DNA of 64,000 nt. It comes from Actinomycetota bacterium. GTDB taxonomy: Bacteria > Actinomycetota > Humimicrobiia > Hakubellales > JAMDDV01. The position numbers were made by a program, and so were the translations under genes. The stretch spans positions 25,977 to 89,976 of the forward strand of contig JAMDDV010000025.1 of the NCBI GenBank assembly GCA_023488455.1, read 5' to 3'. The notes under the pieces are model-generated. The model was not told where the DNA came from, searched no databases, and saw only the letters and a list, made by a program, of their open reading frames with translations. Below, in pieces: positions 33,874-43,576 of this stretch; position 1 is the stretch's first letter, and every line of letters starts with the position of its first letter.

Positions 33874-35136
33874 ATGAATGTACTGAAGCGCGCAGCAAAA
33901 AAAATAAATTTTAGAAGTATCATATTTTTCCTGTCGATCTTAGGCCCGGGGATAATCACTGCTAATGTTGACAACGACGCTGGTGGAATAACCACCTATT
34001 CGCTTGCCGGTGCACGCTACGGATATTCTATGCTCTGGACGCTTATTCCCATAACGATTGCCCTGATCATAACCCAGGAGATGTGCTCAAGGATGGGTGC
34101 GGTAACCGGGAAGGGTCTGGCAGACCTCATTCGCGAGAATTATGGTATAAAGGTGACCTTTTACCTTATGATAGCTTTATTCATCGCTAACCTTGGCACG
34201 CTCTCTGCGGAGTTTGCTGGATGGGCAGCGAGTCTGGAGATTTTTGGCGTCAACAAGTACATTTCAGTGCCCATTGCTGGCCTTGTCGTCTGGTGGCTCG
34301 TGTTTAAAGGCTCGCACAGGTTAGTGGAAAGGGTCTTTCTGATACTCTGCACAGTGTATTTCACGTATGTCATCTCGGGGTTCATGGCAAAACCAGACTG
34401 GTCTGCTGTGGCAAAGGGGACGCTAATCCCATCATTCAGTTTTGAGAGTGGGTACGTGCTGATGTTGGTGGGCGTGATCGGCACAACAATAACCCCCTGG
34501 ATGCAGTTTTACCTGCAGTCTGCTGTTGTGGATAAAGGGATAACAATCGATCAGTATAAGGCGTCGAGGCTTGACGTCGTCATCGGCTGTATTATCACTG
34601 ATATCATAGCATTCTTCATAATTGTAACCAGTGCAGCAGAACTTTTCACCAAGAACATCAAGGTGGAGACAGCCGCTGATGCCGCTTTTGCGCTGGCACC
34701 GTTAGCAGGGCAGTATGCGAAGATCCTGTTTGCGGTCGGGCTTGCCAACGCCTCACTTTTTGCTGCCTCGATATTACCGCTTGCAGTGGCTTATTACATC
34801 TGCGAAGGAATGGGATGGGAAGCAGGAGTAGGGAAGAAGTTCAGGGATGCGCCGCAGTTCTTTAGCATATATACTGCGCTGATAATAATCGGTGTGGGTA
34901 TAATATTAATACCACGGGTCCCGCTTCTTGAGCTTATGCTCACTTCCCAGGTGGTCAACGGGATAATGCTGCCGTTCGTACTGATCTTCATACTTCAGTT
35001 GATAAACAAAAGGGAGCTCATGGGAGAGTATGTGAATTCGAGGACCTATAATGTTTTTGCATGGGTGAGCACGATAATAATGATCGCGCTCACAGTTGTC
35101 CTGGTCATCACCTCATTTTTCCCTACTGCTATCTGA
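33874..35136 (+). CDS. Nramp-related divalent metal transporter
   Basis: A 420-residue membrane protein with about eleven helices in the Nramp/SLC11 fold. Classical Mn/Fe transporters carry DPGN in helix 1 and a metal-coordinating Met in MPH of helix 6. Here helix 1 has NVDNDAGGITTYSLAGA (D33) and helix 6 GTTITPWMQFYLQSAV, so the soft Met ligand is not in its usual place. This puts it among Nramp-related carriers, some of which move Mg2+. The MgtE_N/CBS gene just upstream agrees with Mg2+ or a similar ion. ATG 33874 follows GGAGTGGGA; GTG 33850 is in frame. Confidence 0.85.
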   Translation: MNVLKRAAKKINFRSIIFFLSILGPGIITANVDNDAGGITTYSLAGARYGYSMLWTLIPITIALIITQEMCSRMGAVTGKGLADLIRENYGIKVTFYLMIALFIANLGTLSAEFAGWAASLEIFGVNKYISVPIAGLVVWWLVFKGSHRLVERVFLILCTVYFTYVISGFMAKPDWSAVAKGTLIPSFSFESGYVLMLVGVIGTTITPWMQFYLQSAVVDKGITIDQYKASRLDVVIGCIITDIIAFFIIVTSAAELFTKNIKVETAADAAFALAPLAGQYAKILFAVGLANASLFAASILPLAVAYYICEGMGWEAGVGKKFRDAPQFFSIYTALIIIGVGIILIPRVPLLELMLTSQVVNGIMLPFVLIFILQLINKRELMGEYVNSRTYNVFAWVSTIIMIALTVVLVITSFFPTAI

Positions 35137-35811
35137 TCGCAGGGTTTTCTCCTCTGGCTTATTATTGTTATTCCTGCTGTTCCTCAGTTCTTTTATCAGA
35201 ATTGGAATGCCAATGGCCAGCACCATCCCGATCAGCATTACCGCCCAGGATGGGAACTGTTTTGCAAAAGGAAGCTTGTTATAGTAAGTATGAAAAATCG
35301 TGAAGATTCCAAGCGCAGCAGCACACCATATTGCTGAACCTGTTGCTGTATATAGCGTGAAACGCCAGACTTTCATTCGCATTGCCCCTGCGGGTATGGA
35401 TATGAAAGTCCTGGTCGTGCCAAAGAGCTGGGCAAGCAGTATGGATTTATCTCCGTGATCGATGAGGAACTTCCTTGCGCGTGATAGCTCCCGCTCCTCG
35501 TCCTTTTTTCCGAGCAGCCTTCGTTTGAAGATCGGAGCTGTTATGCCCCTGCCTATTCCGTAACTGACCAGCGAACCTGCAGTGCCGCCAATCGTGCCAA
35601 ATAAGATCGATAGTGCGTATGTCAGCAAGTTTTTTGATGACGCATTGCTAGCGACGATAAGCATGGGGGAGGAAGCGAACGGTATACCGACGCTTTCCAG
35701 GAACATGCCAAAACCAAAGGCAATTGGTACATTCAGCAATCTTATAATCATAATTGTCAATACTATTATTTTACTGATCAAATCTTCTTCTACCTTATAC
35801 CTACTGACCAC
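35113..35811 (-). CDS. DedA-family membrane protein
   Basis: A 232-residue DedA/SNARE-associated protein with FLESVGIPFASSPMLIVAS, GTIGGTAGSLVSYGIGRG and the conserved loop GTTRTFISIPAGAMRMKVWRF. Such proteins include lipid flippases, among them undecaprenyl-phosphate recyclers. Note Ser-Ser in place of the usual Pro-x-Glu after GIP. Its end overlaps the end of the convergent Nramp-like gene by 24 bases. GTG start. Confidence 0.87.
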   Translation of the reverse strand: MVSRYKVEEDLISKIIVLTIMIIRLLNVPIAFGFGMFLESVGIPFASSPMLIVASNASSKNLLTYALSILFGTIGGTAGSLVSYGIGRGITAPIFKRRLLGKKDEERELSRARKFLIDHGDKSILLAQLFGTTRTFISIPAGAMRMKVWRFTLYTATGSAIWCAAALGIFTIFHTYYNKLPFAKQFPSWAVMLIGMVLAIGIPILIKELRNSRNNNNKPEEKTLRSDSSREK

Positions 35812-35977
35812 AAAAATTGAATAAAATTATACATAATATTTTCCCAGGCAATCTGCTATTTTTCAGTTGATGTGATCACAGCGCCATATGCCACATTTTT
35901 TATTCAAAAAAGTTGAATTAGGTTTCGACATAAACTAATATCTTTTGAATCATTTTTTACGCAAGAAGGAGAGGTTT

Positions 35978-37372
35978 GTGATTTCAGAGGGCGTAATTAA
36001 AAAAGTTCTAAATATTTGCCACAAGGCAGGTGCGGACTTTTCGGAGATTTTTGTTGAAGAAAAGGAAACAAACTCCCTGAGGCTCGAGGACTCCAGGATC
36101 GAGCGGGCATCAAGCGGGCTTGACCGCGGCTATGGGATAAGGGCCAGATTTGGGGACAACACACTGTATTCTTTTTCTAATGATTTTAAGGAGAGGAGCA
36201 TTATTGATGCTGCAAATGCGCTTGTATCCTCGGTGAACGGATATCGCAGGATTACCACTCTCGATCTGAGGAAGAAGGATGTCAGGAGCGCGATAAATAC
36301 ATCAACATTCCTACCAGAGGATGTTGATTGGCAGGAAAAAGTAAACTACCTGTTAGATTCCGACAGGGTGGCCAGGGAATATTCTTCTGAGATCATGCAA
36401 TTGGGCGTAGTCTATGGGGATGAGATACAGAGGGTGCTAATTGCGAACTCCGAGGGCACTTATGCATTTGATGAGAGGATAAGGACGAGGTTCGTAGCTC
36501 AGGCTATAGCAAAGAGAGGGGATAAAGTTCAGACCGGCTATGTGCCCGTTGCTGCACTAAAGGGTCTTGAGCTTTTGAGGGAGAAGAATCCTGCTGATAT
36601 TGCATTGAAGGCGGCGCAAATAGCGGTCAGGATGCTTGATTCGATACCTGCACCTGCAGGGAAGATGGATGTTGTAATCGAGAAGGGGCACGGCGGCACC
36701 ATGTTTCATGAGGCATGTGGTCACGGTCTTGAGGGCGATACGGTGGCGAAAAACTCGTCGGTTTACACGGGCAAGATGGGCAAGAAGGTTGCAAGTGATA
36801 ATATAACCTTAGTTGATGATGGCACACTTGAAGGACAGTGGGGCTCATTTGGGTTTGACGATGAGGGATACCCTGCAAAAAAGAACATCCTGATAGAAGA
36901 TGGGATTCTGGTTGGTTATATGTATGATGAATATTATTCGGGTAAAAGCGGTGTTCCTCAGACTGGAAATGGCAGGCGGGAGTCGTACATGCACATCCCT
37001 ATTCCAAGGATGACAAATACCTATATACTTCCTGGAATTGAGGACCCCCAGAATATCATCAAGGAGACCTTAAAAGGTGTCTATGCCCGCTTTCTCGCTG
37101 GAGGTCAGGTCGATCCTGCGACAGGAGACTTTGTCTTTGGGATAGGCGAGGGCTATCTTATTGAGAACGGTAAGCTTACATATCCGATCAGGGGAGCAAC
37201 GATCATCGGGAATGGGCCGCAGGTGCTTTTTAGTATCGACATTATTAGCAACGATCTGGACTTCTTATCGGGCGTATGTGGGAAGGATGGCCAGGGCGTG
37301 CCAGTTAATGATGGATGCCCGACGATCAGAATAAAAGATATGACCATGGGTGGTACAGAGGTGATGTCTTGA
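35978..37372 (+). CDS. tldD: TldD-like metalloprotease subunit
   Basis: Cytoplasmic zinc protease subunit that with TldE degrades small or modified peptides. The metal site is HEACGHGLEGD (HExxxH) preceded by GHGGTMFHE; the C-terminal half has TGNGRRESYMHIPIPRMTNTY and the glycine-rich FGIGEGYLIENG. Length 464 residues from GTG 35978, where AAGGAGAGG ends four bases upstream; the frame extends to 35945 without an SD. Coupled to tldE by overlapping stop and start. Confidence 0.93.
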   Translation: MISEGVIKKVLNICHKAGADFSEIFVEEKETNSLRLEDSRIERASSGLDRGYGIRARFGDNTLYSFSNDFKERSIIDAANALVSSVNGYRRITTLDLRKKDVRSAINTSTFLPEDVDWQEKVNYLLDSDRVAREYSSEIMQLGVVYGDEIQRVLIANSEGTYAFDERIRTRFVAQAIAKRGDKVQTGYVPVAALKGLELLREKNPADIALKAAQIAVRMLDSIPAPAGKMDVVIEKGHGGTMFHEACGHGLEGDTVAKNSSVYTGKMGKKVASDNITLVDDGTLEGQWGSFGFDDEGYPAKKNILIEDGILVGYMYDEYYSGKSGVPQTGNGRRESYMHIPIPRMTNTYILPGIEDPQNIIKETLKGVYARFLAGGQVDPATGDFVFGIGEGYLIENGKLTYPIRGATIIGNGPQVLFSIDIISNDLDFLSGVCGKDGQGVPVNDGCPTIRIKDMTMGGTEVMS

Positions 37373-38724
37373 AAGAAGAGCTTGGTGGTCTGTGTCAGAA
37401 GACGCTGGATATCTGCAGGGAATTAAAAGCCGATCAGGCCGAGGTTTATGGGGAGAAATCCGATGGGGTCAGGATCAGGGTATATAAGTCAGAGGTCGAA
37501 TCGCTGACCTCGCAGAGTTCCTACGGTATAGCAGTAAGGGTGTTTATTGGTGGTGCACTGGGCTTTGCCTTTACAACAGGTCTTGACGATTTATCGCTTC
37601 GAAACTGTGTTGAGAAGGCAGCTCAAAACGCAAGGTCAACGAATTCTGATGATAATAACGGCTTGCCTGAGCCCAGCTCATATGGGCAGCTCGATATTTA
37701 TAGAAGTGCACTTGTGGATATGCCGATTAAGGACAAGGTAAAGCTCACGATCGATATGGAAAGAGCTGCCTATGCTTACGATAAACGCATTTCAGAGATT
37801 GATACAGCATTGTATTCTGATGGTGCCAGCGAGATTTTTCTCGTCAACTCGCTCGGTTTCACAGGTAATTACAGGTTCACTGAGTGTTATATTTACTTAA
37901 GCTGTATTGCCAGAGAGGATGGCAATGTTTCAACATCGTATTCTTACGGGATTGGGCGCGAGCCAGGCTATTTTGACGTTGATAAGCTGGTGGCAAAGGC
38001 AGCCTCAAGGGCAGTATCCCTGCTTGGAGCCAAACCGATTAAATCGAAAAAGTTGCCTGTTGTCCTGGATCCTGAGGTGTTTTCGCAGATACTTGGAGCG
38101 ATTGCATATAATGTAAGTGCAGATTCAGTGTTGAAGGGACGCTCGCTTTTTATTAACAGAATTGGGGAGCGAATCGGCAGCGCCAGTGTCAGGCTTAGTG
38201 ACGATGCTACGATCCCAAACGGATTTGGAAGCAGGCCATTTGACGGGGAGGGAGTCGGGAAGGAAGCCACGACGGTCATCGAATCCGGGATATTAAAGAC
38301 CTATCTGTACAATACTTATACCGCAAAGAGGATGAATACGGTATCAACTGGAAATGCCGCAAGGCATTCATTCAAGTCGATCCCAGAGGTGGGGATCTCA
38401 AACTTCATCTTTGAGAAAGGTATGTTCGATCAAGCAACCCTGTTCTCGAAAGCTCGTAATGGAATTTATATCACCGAAGTTATGGGCTTTCATTCAGGGG
38501 TAAACCCAATAACGGGTGAGTTTTCGGTTGGGGCGAAAGGTTTTTTAATTGAAGATGGAGAGATATCGAGACCTGTGAAGGAGATCACAGTATCCTCTGA
38601 TCTAATTTCCATTCTTAAAGGGATAGTTGAGGGAGGAAGCGATTTTGAGTTGTTCCCCTCAGCGGGTTCGATCGGCTGCCCAAGCGTCCTTCTGGAGGAG
38701 TTAACTGTCGCGGGTTCGGGGTAA
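37369..38724 (+). CDS. tldE: TldE/PmbA-like subunit
   Basis: A 451-residue partner of TldD in the same fold but without the HExxxH motif, as expected. Seen are KSEVESLTSQSSYGIAVRVF, LPVVLDPEVFSQIL and TGNAARHSFKSIPEVGISNF, then FSVGAKGFLIEDGEI. TTG 37369 overlaps the TGA of tldD, with GAGGTGATG just before it. The two form the TldD/E heterodimer; other known tasks of this pair are maturation of peptide antibiotics and antitoxin turnover. Confidence 0.92.
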   Translation: MKEELGGLCQKTLDICRELKADQAEVYGEKSDGVRIRVYKSEVESLTSQSSYGIAVRVFIGGALGFAFTTGLDDLSLRNCVEKAAQNARSTNSDDNNGLPEPSSYGQLDIYRSALVDMPIKDKVKLTIDMERAAYAYDKRISEIDTALYSDGASEIFLVNSLGFTGNYRFTECYIYLSCIAREDGNVSTSYSYGIGREPGYFDVDKLVAKAASRAVSLLGAKPIKSKKLPVVLDPEVFSQILGAIAYNVSADSVLKGRSLFINRIGERIGSASVRLSDDATIPNGFGSRPFDGEGVGKEATTVIESGILKTYLYNTYTAKRMNTVSTGNAARHSFKSIPEVGISNFIFEKGMFDQATLFSKARNGIYITEVMGFHSGVNPITGEFSVGAKGFLIEDGEISRPVKEITVSSDLISILKGIVEGGSDFELFPSAGSIGCPSVLLEELTVAGSG

Positions 38725-38726
38725 AT

Positions 38727-39368
38727 ATGTCCGAATTTCTATCAGGTGTTTATCAATATATAGAGTCATTTGTCCGCAGCTGGGGATATTATGCAGTTTT
38801 CGTGCTGATGTTTTTTGAGAGCGCATGCATTCCAATTCCAAGCGAGGTCACAATGGTTTTTGCTGGCTTCATGGTCTCAAGGGGCATAATGAATTTGTGG
38901 TGGGTGACTGCAGTTGGTACGCTGGCCAACGTCGCTGGTTCGATAGCGACGTATTACATAGGCGCTAAAGGCGGCAGGCCGCTTGTGGTGAAATACGGGA
39001 AATACGTGTTGATAAGTCATAAAAAACTGGACACAGCAGACAGATGGTTTGGAAGATATGGTGAGTTGGCTGTCTTCATATCAAGGTTGCTGCCGGGGGT
39101 AAGGACGTTTATCTCGCTGCCGGCAGGTGTGGCCAGGATGAACGTTAGTCGTTTCCTTTTCTACACGACAATAGGATGTATACCATGGAGCTTCATGCTC
39201 GCATACATCGGGTTGAAAATGGGGGAGAACTGGGAGGCGGTGCTTGATTATTATCATAGGTTCGAATACCTCATCATCGGGCTCATCGTGCTGGCCATTG
39301 TTGTTCTGATTGTGCTCTGGATTTATAGACGCAGGAAATCAAAGGTCAGCGATACGGTGGACATGTAA
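38727..39368 (+). CDS. DedA-family membrane protein
   Basis: A 213-residue DedA protein with the complete family marks ESACIPIPSEVTMVFAGFM and SRLLPGVRTFISLPAGVARM. It starts two bases after tldE and is followed five bases later by uppP. DedA homologues and UppP both take part in recycling undecaprenyl phosphate across the membrane, so the pair makes sense as a unit (inference). It is more canonical than the DedA at 35113. Confidence 0.92.
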   Translation: MSEFLSGVYQYIESFVRSWGYYAVFVLMFFESACIPIPSEVTMVFAGFMVSRGIMNLWWVTAVGTLANVAGSIATYYIGAKGGRPLVVKYGKYVLISHKKLDTADRWFGRYGELAVFISRLLPGVRTFISLPAGVARMNVSRFLFYTTIGCIPWSFMLAYIGLKMGENWEAVLDYYHRFEYLIIGLIVLAIVVLIVLWIYRRRKSKVSDTVDM

Positions 39369-39373
39369 ACATC

Positions 39374-40216
39374 ATGGGTTGGACACAGGCGATATTTCTC
39401 GCAGTAATTCAGGGTTTGACCGAGTTCATCCCAGTGAGCAGTTCAGCGCATCTGGTGATATTACCAGGTTTCTTTTCATGGCAACCAGCACCGCTGTTCT
39501 ACGATGTAATGGTACATTTTGGCACTGCCATATCTATCCTCCTATATTTTGTCATCGAATTTTTTGGAAACCGTAACATTTCAATGAATAAATCAGGAGC
39601 ACTATCCGATCCCTTAACTCCCAGCCTCTTTAAGGGACCAGGTAAAAAGTCTATTGCGGTGTGGATAGCTTACATTGTTCTTGGGACGGTTCCTGCAGCA
39701 GTCATCGGTTTCCTGTTTAATGATTTTTTTGAATCTTTCTTCAGCGCTCCCGTGTATGCTGCATCTTTTTTGATATTAACCGGATTCATCTTATTTTCTG
39801 CAGATTACATAGCCAGGGTTTATAAACAGAACAGGGGTATCAGCTGGCACAGCTCGCTTCTGATAGGAATTGCGCAGGCTGTTGCGATCTTTCCGGGTAT
39901 ATCGAGGTCGGGTGCTACCATTTCTGCAGGTATATGGCAGGGCATTTCAAAGGAGACGGCTGCGAGGTTCTCTTTTGTGCTGGGATTTGTCGTCATCTCC
40001 GGGACGGCAGCTTACGAACTTCTCAAATTACCCACAAGTGGGCTCTCTGCGGATATCGTCGTGAAGTCGTTAATTGGACTTGTCATCTCGGCGATGGTGG
40101 GATTTGTATCAATTAAAGTGCTATTAGCTGTTCTTAAAAGGAGTAGATTTCTCTGGTTCAGCATTTACTGCTGGGCTTTTGGTGTGGGGTACCTGGTTTT
40201 TAATGCGCTTTCTTAG
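39374..40216 (+). CDS. uppP: Undecaprenyl-diphosphatase
   Basis: BacA-type membrane phosphatase that turns undecaprenyl diphosphate into the monophosphate for cell-wall synthesis and gives some bacitracin resistance. Signature segments are GLTEFIPVSSSAHLVI near residue 15 and FPGISRSGATISAGIWQG near residue 175. Length 280 and about eight membrane segments are typical. Its end overlaps the convergent hydrogenase protease gene by 17 bases. Confidence 0.95.
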   Translation: MGWTQAIFLAVIQGLTEFIPVSSSAHLVILPGFFSWQPAPLFYDVMVHFGTAISILLYFVIEFFGNRNISMNKSGALSDPLTPSLFKGPGKKSIAVWIAYIVLGTVPAAVIGFLFNDFFESFFSAPVYAASFLILTGFILFSADYIARVYKQNRGISWHSSLLIGIAQAVAIFPGISRSGATISAGIWQGISKETAARFSFVLGFVVISGTAAYELLKLPTSGLSADIVVKSLIGLVISAMVGFVSIKVLLAVLKRSRFLWFSIYCWAFGVGYLVFNALS

Positions 40217-40673
40217 CCTCAGCTAACTCTTCGTGATCTGCAATCTCTCGTGCATAGCGGGGTACGTTTCTGACTAATTTATCTGATATCCTGTCGCTGG
40301 TCACCTGCTCATGTTTTATATTTATTGCGTAGATGCTTATGGCATCTGGCATCTTCGCCCCGTGTCTTTCAAGGACACTCATAGCATCAGCGATTCCAAT
40401 GGTGTGCATAGACTCAGGATGCTGGTTTGAACCCTTTGTGCATAGGATGCGATACAGCTCTCCATAGTTGTCATCGGCTTTTATTATTGAGTCAATTATT
40501 ATTGCCTTATCAAAGCCGATCAGCATCTCAGCCAGCGGAATTCCACTGAACTGTGCAGTGGCAAAGGTCACATCTGTTCTATTTGATATCTTCTGCAGCT
40601 CTTCGAGGATGGCGATACCAATCGCATCATCACCCATTATGGGATTTCCAACTCCAATTATGATTGTGCTCAA
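40200..40673 (-). CDS. [NiFe]-hydrogenase maturation endopeptidase
   Basis: A 157-residue HybD/HycI-family protease that trims the C-terminus of the hydrogenase large subunit after nickel insertion. It opens IIIGVGNPIMGDDAIGI, with the metal-binding acidic residue in GDD, and has IIDSIIKADDNYGELY and a late HPESMHTIGIADAM histidine. The substrate is surely the large subunit encoded just upstream on the same strand, ten bases away. Confidence 0.9.
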   Translation of the reverse strand: MSTIIIGVGNPIMGDDAIGIAILEELQKISNRTDVTFATAQFSGIPLAEMLIGFDKAIIIDSIIKADDNYGELYRILCTKGSNQHPESMHTIGIADAMSVLERHGAKMPDAISIYAINIKHEQVTSDRISDKLVRNVPRYAREIADHEELAEAKKAH

Positions 40674-40683
40674 TTCTGAAAAT

Positions 40684-42141
40684 CTATCGCTTTATCGTCT
40701 GCAGTAGCACACCATCTTTTGACCTGATGTTCGCCTCAAGTGGCATCTTGCCTACTATCGAATGGGTTGCACACGCATAGCAGGGATCATATGCCCTGAA
40801 TGCCATCTCGCATATGTTCAAAATCCCCTGATCGACCACACCATCCTTTATGTAATCCTTAGCTGCTTTCGCAACTGACATGCAGATCGCGCCGTTGTTA
40901 TTGCCCGTAGCGACGATGAGGTTAACATGCGTGCACAGTCCAAGTTCATCTGTTTTGTAATGGTGGAACAGGGTGCCCCTTGGTGCTTCGACAACTCCAA
41001 CACCCTCCGTTGGTGTCTCGGTAGGGATGTTTCTAACGTTCGGATTGGTGATCTCGGGGTCAGTTGACAGCTCCAGCAGCCTTTCTGCTGCATGAAGCAT
41101 TTCAATGACCCTGGCCCAGTGGTTAGCGAGTGTTGAGTGCACAGGTTTGCCGCCTAGTGTTTTCAGGTATCGCTCGTACTCCGTCTGGGCAAGAGGTGTG
41201 GTAAACCCGTCGCAGACGTTCAGGCGAGCAAGGGGTGCTACTCTGAATATGCCGGATTCAGGACCTGCAATAAAACCCTTCCAACCCACATTTTTGAGAT
41301 ATGGAAATTTCAGATATGTCCACGGCTCCACATGTTCGGCCATATGCTCAAGGTACATGGCTGGCTCAAACTTCGCAAATTCGTTGCCCGAAGGATCTAT
41401 GACCCTTATGTCCCCATCGTAGAGGTTGAGCATATTCCTTTCGTCCACAAGGCCCATGTAGTAAGTCTTCATGGTGAAGGTATCAGAAAGGATCATGTCA
41501 ACATACTTCTGATTACCGAGCACCACCTTGTCAAATACGTCTATGGTGGTTTTTGCAAACTGGAGGCAGGACTTCGCTTTTTCCTCGATCTGTTCCCTTT
41601 CCTCTCCGGTGATTGCTTTGCTGACACCACCGGGCACCCCGCAGACGGGAAGTGTTGCCCTGCCGGCGATTATCGCCTGAATGTCCTGGGCAAAGGCTCT
41701 GTTTCTGATTACTGCTCCGGCAAGCTCCAGTCCGACGGCCTCGGCAACGCCAAGTATGTTCCTTTTTGCAGGGTCTGCATCCGGGCCAAGCACGAAGTCG
41801 GGTGCCGCAAGCGCATAGAAGTGGGCAGTATGTGAGTGTACATAGTGCGCGCAGTAGAGCATCTCCCTTATTTTATATGCTGTGGGGGTTGGTTTCACAT
41901 GAAATACGGCATCGACTGCCTTTGTGGATGCTAAATGGTGTGCTTCGGGGCAGACTCCGCAGATCTTTGGAGTTATTCTGGGCATCTCCTCTACGGGTCT
42001 TCCCAGACAAAACGTCTCAAACCCCCTCAACTCTGGTACCTGGAGGTATGCATTTGCCACGTTACCGCTATCATCGAGAAAAATTTCTATCTTTCCGTGT
42101 CCCTCTAGCCTGGTTATCGGATCTATCGTTACCTTTTTCAT
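40684..42141 (-). CDS. mvhA: [NiFe]-hydrogenase large subunit, Mvh type (group 3)
   Basis: Catalytic subunit that binds the Ni-Fe(CN)2CO centre. The two cysteine pairs are ITPKICGVCPEAHHLAS near residue 57 and YDPCYACATH near the end; 25 residues follow the His and would be removed by the adjacent protease. At 485 residues and with LEGHGKIEIFLDDSGNV at the start, it matches cytoplasmic F420-non-reducing (Mvh) or related group 3 enzymes. Partners are the small and delta subunits and HdrABC upstream. Assignment to group 3c follows from context. Confidence 0.93.
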   Translation of the reverse strand: MKKVTIDPITRLEGHGKIEIFLDDSGNVANAYLQVPELRGFETFCLGRPVEEMPRITPKICGVCPEAHHLASTKAVDAVFHVKPTPTAYKIREMLYCAHYVHSHTAHFYALAAPDFVLGPDADPAKRNILGVAEAVGLELAGAVIRNRAFAQDIQAIIAGRATLPVCGVPGGVSKAITGEEREQIEEKAKSCLQFAKTTIDVFDKVVLGNQKYVDMILSDTFTMKTYYMGLVDERNMLNLYDGDIRVIDPSGNEFAKFEPAMYLEHMAEHVEPWTYLKFPYLKNVGWKGFIAGPESGIFRVAPLARLNVCDGFTTPLAQTEYERYLKTLGGKPVHSTLANHWARVIEMLHAAERLLELSTDPEITNPNVRNIPTETPTEGVGVVEAPRGTLFHHYKTDELGLCTHVNLIVATGNNNGAICMSVAKAAKDYIKDGVVDQGILNICEMAFRAYDPCYACATHSIVGKMPLEANIRSKDGVLLQTIKR

Positions 42142-43152
42142 CTATACCATCTCTTTCTCAAGGACTTCCCTAACTTCCTCGACTTTTATCTGGTTGTCCA
42201 TGCGAGCACGCCGCAGCAGCGACTTCGGGAGGCCGTACATGTAGAACGTGCCTACTGGATCAACTATTCTGTTTATCTTTTCAGCAGCCTCCTCTTCGTT
42301 TTCCGCCTTGACGATAGAGGCTATCGCACTTGTGAGCTTCATGCCCTGATCGATGACCTCATCGGTTGGCCCAAAGCAGCCGCGGCACGGCATGTTTACG
42401 CCTGGACAGGCAGCCTCGCATCCTCCACGCGTAGCTGGTCCATTGCAGATTAGGCCCTGTTCAAGCAGGCATTTGTCGGGGTCGGGGATTACCTCGTAGA
42501 ATCGTTTGAATTCAGTGATCACTTTTTCTGTTTTCTCACGTGTGCATTCATCGCATACTGTTTTCTTAAGCCCTATTACGCTCCCTTTAGGAGGAAGATT
42601 GCCTGAGACTATTGCATCTATTGCAGCGCTAATCCATTTTACAGTCGGTGGACAGCCGGGCAGGTAATACTCTACGTCGATCACCTGATCAAGTGCTCTG
42701 ACCGTATCGTAGAACTCCGGGAGCTCCAGTTCGCCTTCATTTACTTCGCAGTTGGGCAGCGGATAGGTATCCGTCGGATTATTGGTGGATGCGGTCTTTT
42801 TATATGCGATCTCAAATATCTTATTTTTGTTTGCAAGGTTTCCAAGGCCGGGGATTCCTCCCATGTGTGCACAGCTTCCGTACGCAACCATTACCTTGGA
42901 TTTCTTGCGGAGCAGATGCGCAATCTCCTCAGCCTCGCTGTTTCTTATCGAGCCGTTGAAAAGACAGACATCGATCCAGCCATCAGGGTAGTTCCTAACA
43001 TCTGAATATTTGAAGTCCATCCCGAGTGGAAAGAGCACGATATCCGCCACGGCTGCGACATCCAGTATCTTTTCGTTTATGTCGAGCACAGATACTTCAC
43101 ATCCTCCACATCCGGCTCCCCAGTAGATCGCAAGCTTTAATTTTTCTTTCAT
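42142..43152 (-). CDS. mvhG: [NiFe]-hydrogenase small subunit, Mvh type
   Basis: A 336-residue iron-sulfur subunit that carries electrons from the large subunit. The proximal cluster motif is WGAGCGGCEVSVLD, with GSCAHMGGIPGLGN and YLPGCPPTVKW further on. The C-terminal part has cysteine groups CLLEQGLICNG, RGGCEAACPG and PCRGCFGPTDEVID for two more clusters. No Tat signal is present, so the enzyme is cytoplasmic. The stop abuts the large-subunit ATG. Confidence 0.93.
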   Translation of the reverse strand: MKEKLKLAIYWGAGCGGCEVSVLDINEKILDVAAVADIVLFPLGMDFKYSDVRNYPDGWIDVCLFNGSIRNSEAEEIAHLLRKKSKVMVAYGSCAHMGGIPGLGNLANKNKIFEIAYKKTASTNNPTDTYPLPNCEVNEGELELPEFYDTVRALDQVIDVEYYLPGCPPTVKWISAAIDAIVSGNLPPKGSVIGLKKTVCDECTREKTEKVITEFKRFYEVIPDPDKCLLEQGLICNGPATRGGCEAACPGVNMPCRGCFGPTDEVIDQGMKLTSAIASIVKAENEEEAAEKINRIVDPVGTFYMYGLPKSLLRRARMDNQIKVEEVREVLEKEMV

Positions 43153-43153
43153 T

Positions 43154-43576
43154 TTAACCCCCTATTTTCATGTCTAGTGGACCGAGTTTTCTTATGTCCT
43201 CTGTCATACCGTTGGCAACTTCTGCAAATTTGTCTCCCTCTCCGGCAGATATCCACTCCAATCTTAAACGCTGGGCCTCAATACCAAACTGCCCAAGGAG
43301 ATTCTTTAGCAGAGGAATCCTTTTAAGGGTGTTCTGGTTGCCCTTGATGTAATGACAATCTCCAGGATGGCAGCCAGCGATCAGTACGCCATCTGCTCCT
43401 TCGGAGAATGCCTTCACGATAAAGGTTGGGTCCACTCTTCCTGAACACATCACCCTTATTATCCTTAGATTAGGCGATGACTTGATCCTGGATGTGCCAG
43501 CCAGATCAGCTCCTGTGTAAGCACACCAGTTGCACAAAAAGCCCACAATTTTTGGTTCAAAAATTTCATTGTTCAT
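43154..43576 (-). CDS. mvhD: MvhD-type [2Fe-2S] subunit linking hydrogenase to HdrA
   Basis: A 140-residue MvhD/FrhD-like delta subunit. It has GFLCNWCAYTGADLAGTSR near the start, then IRVMCSGRVDP and IAGCHPGDCHYIKGN, all typical. In methanogens this small protein is the electron bridge from MvhAG to the FAD of HdrA. Its start overlaps the end of hdrA by four bases, supporting a joint complex. Confidence 0.93.
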   Translation of the reverse strand: MNNEIFEPKIVGFLCNWCAYTGADLAGTSRIKSSPNLRIIRVMCSGRVDPTFIVKAFSEGADGVLIAGCHPGDCHYIKGNQNTLKRIPLLKNLLGQFGIEAQRLRLEWISAGEGDKFAEVANGMTEDIRKLGPLDMKIGG

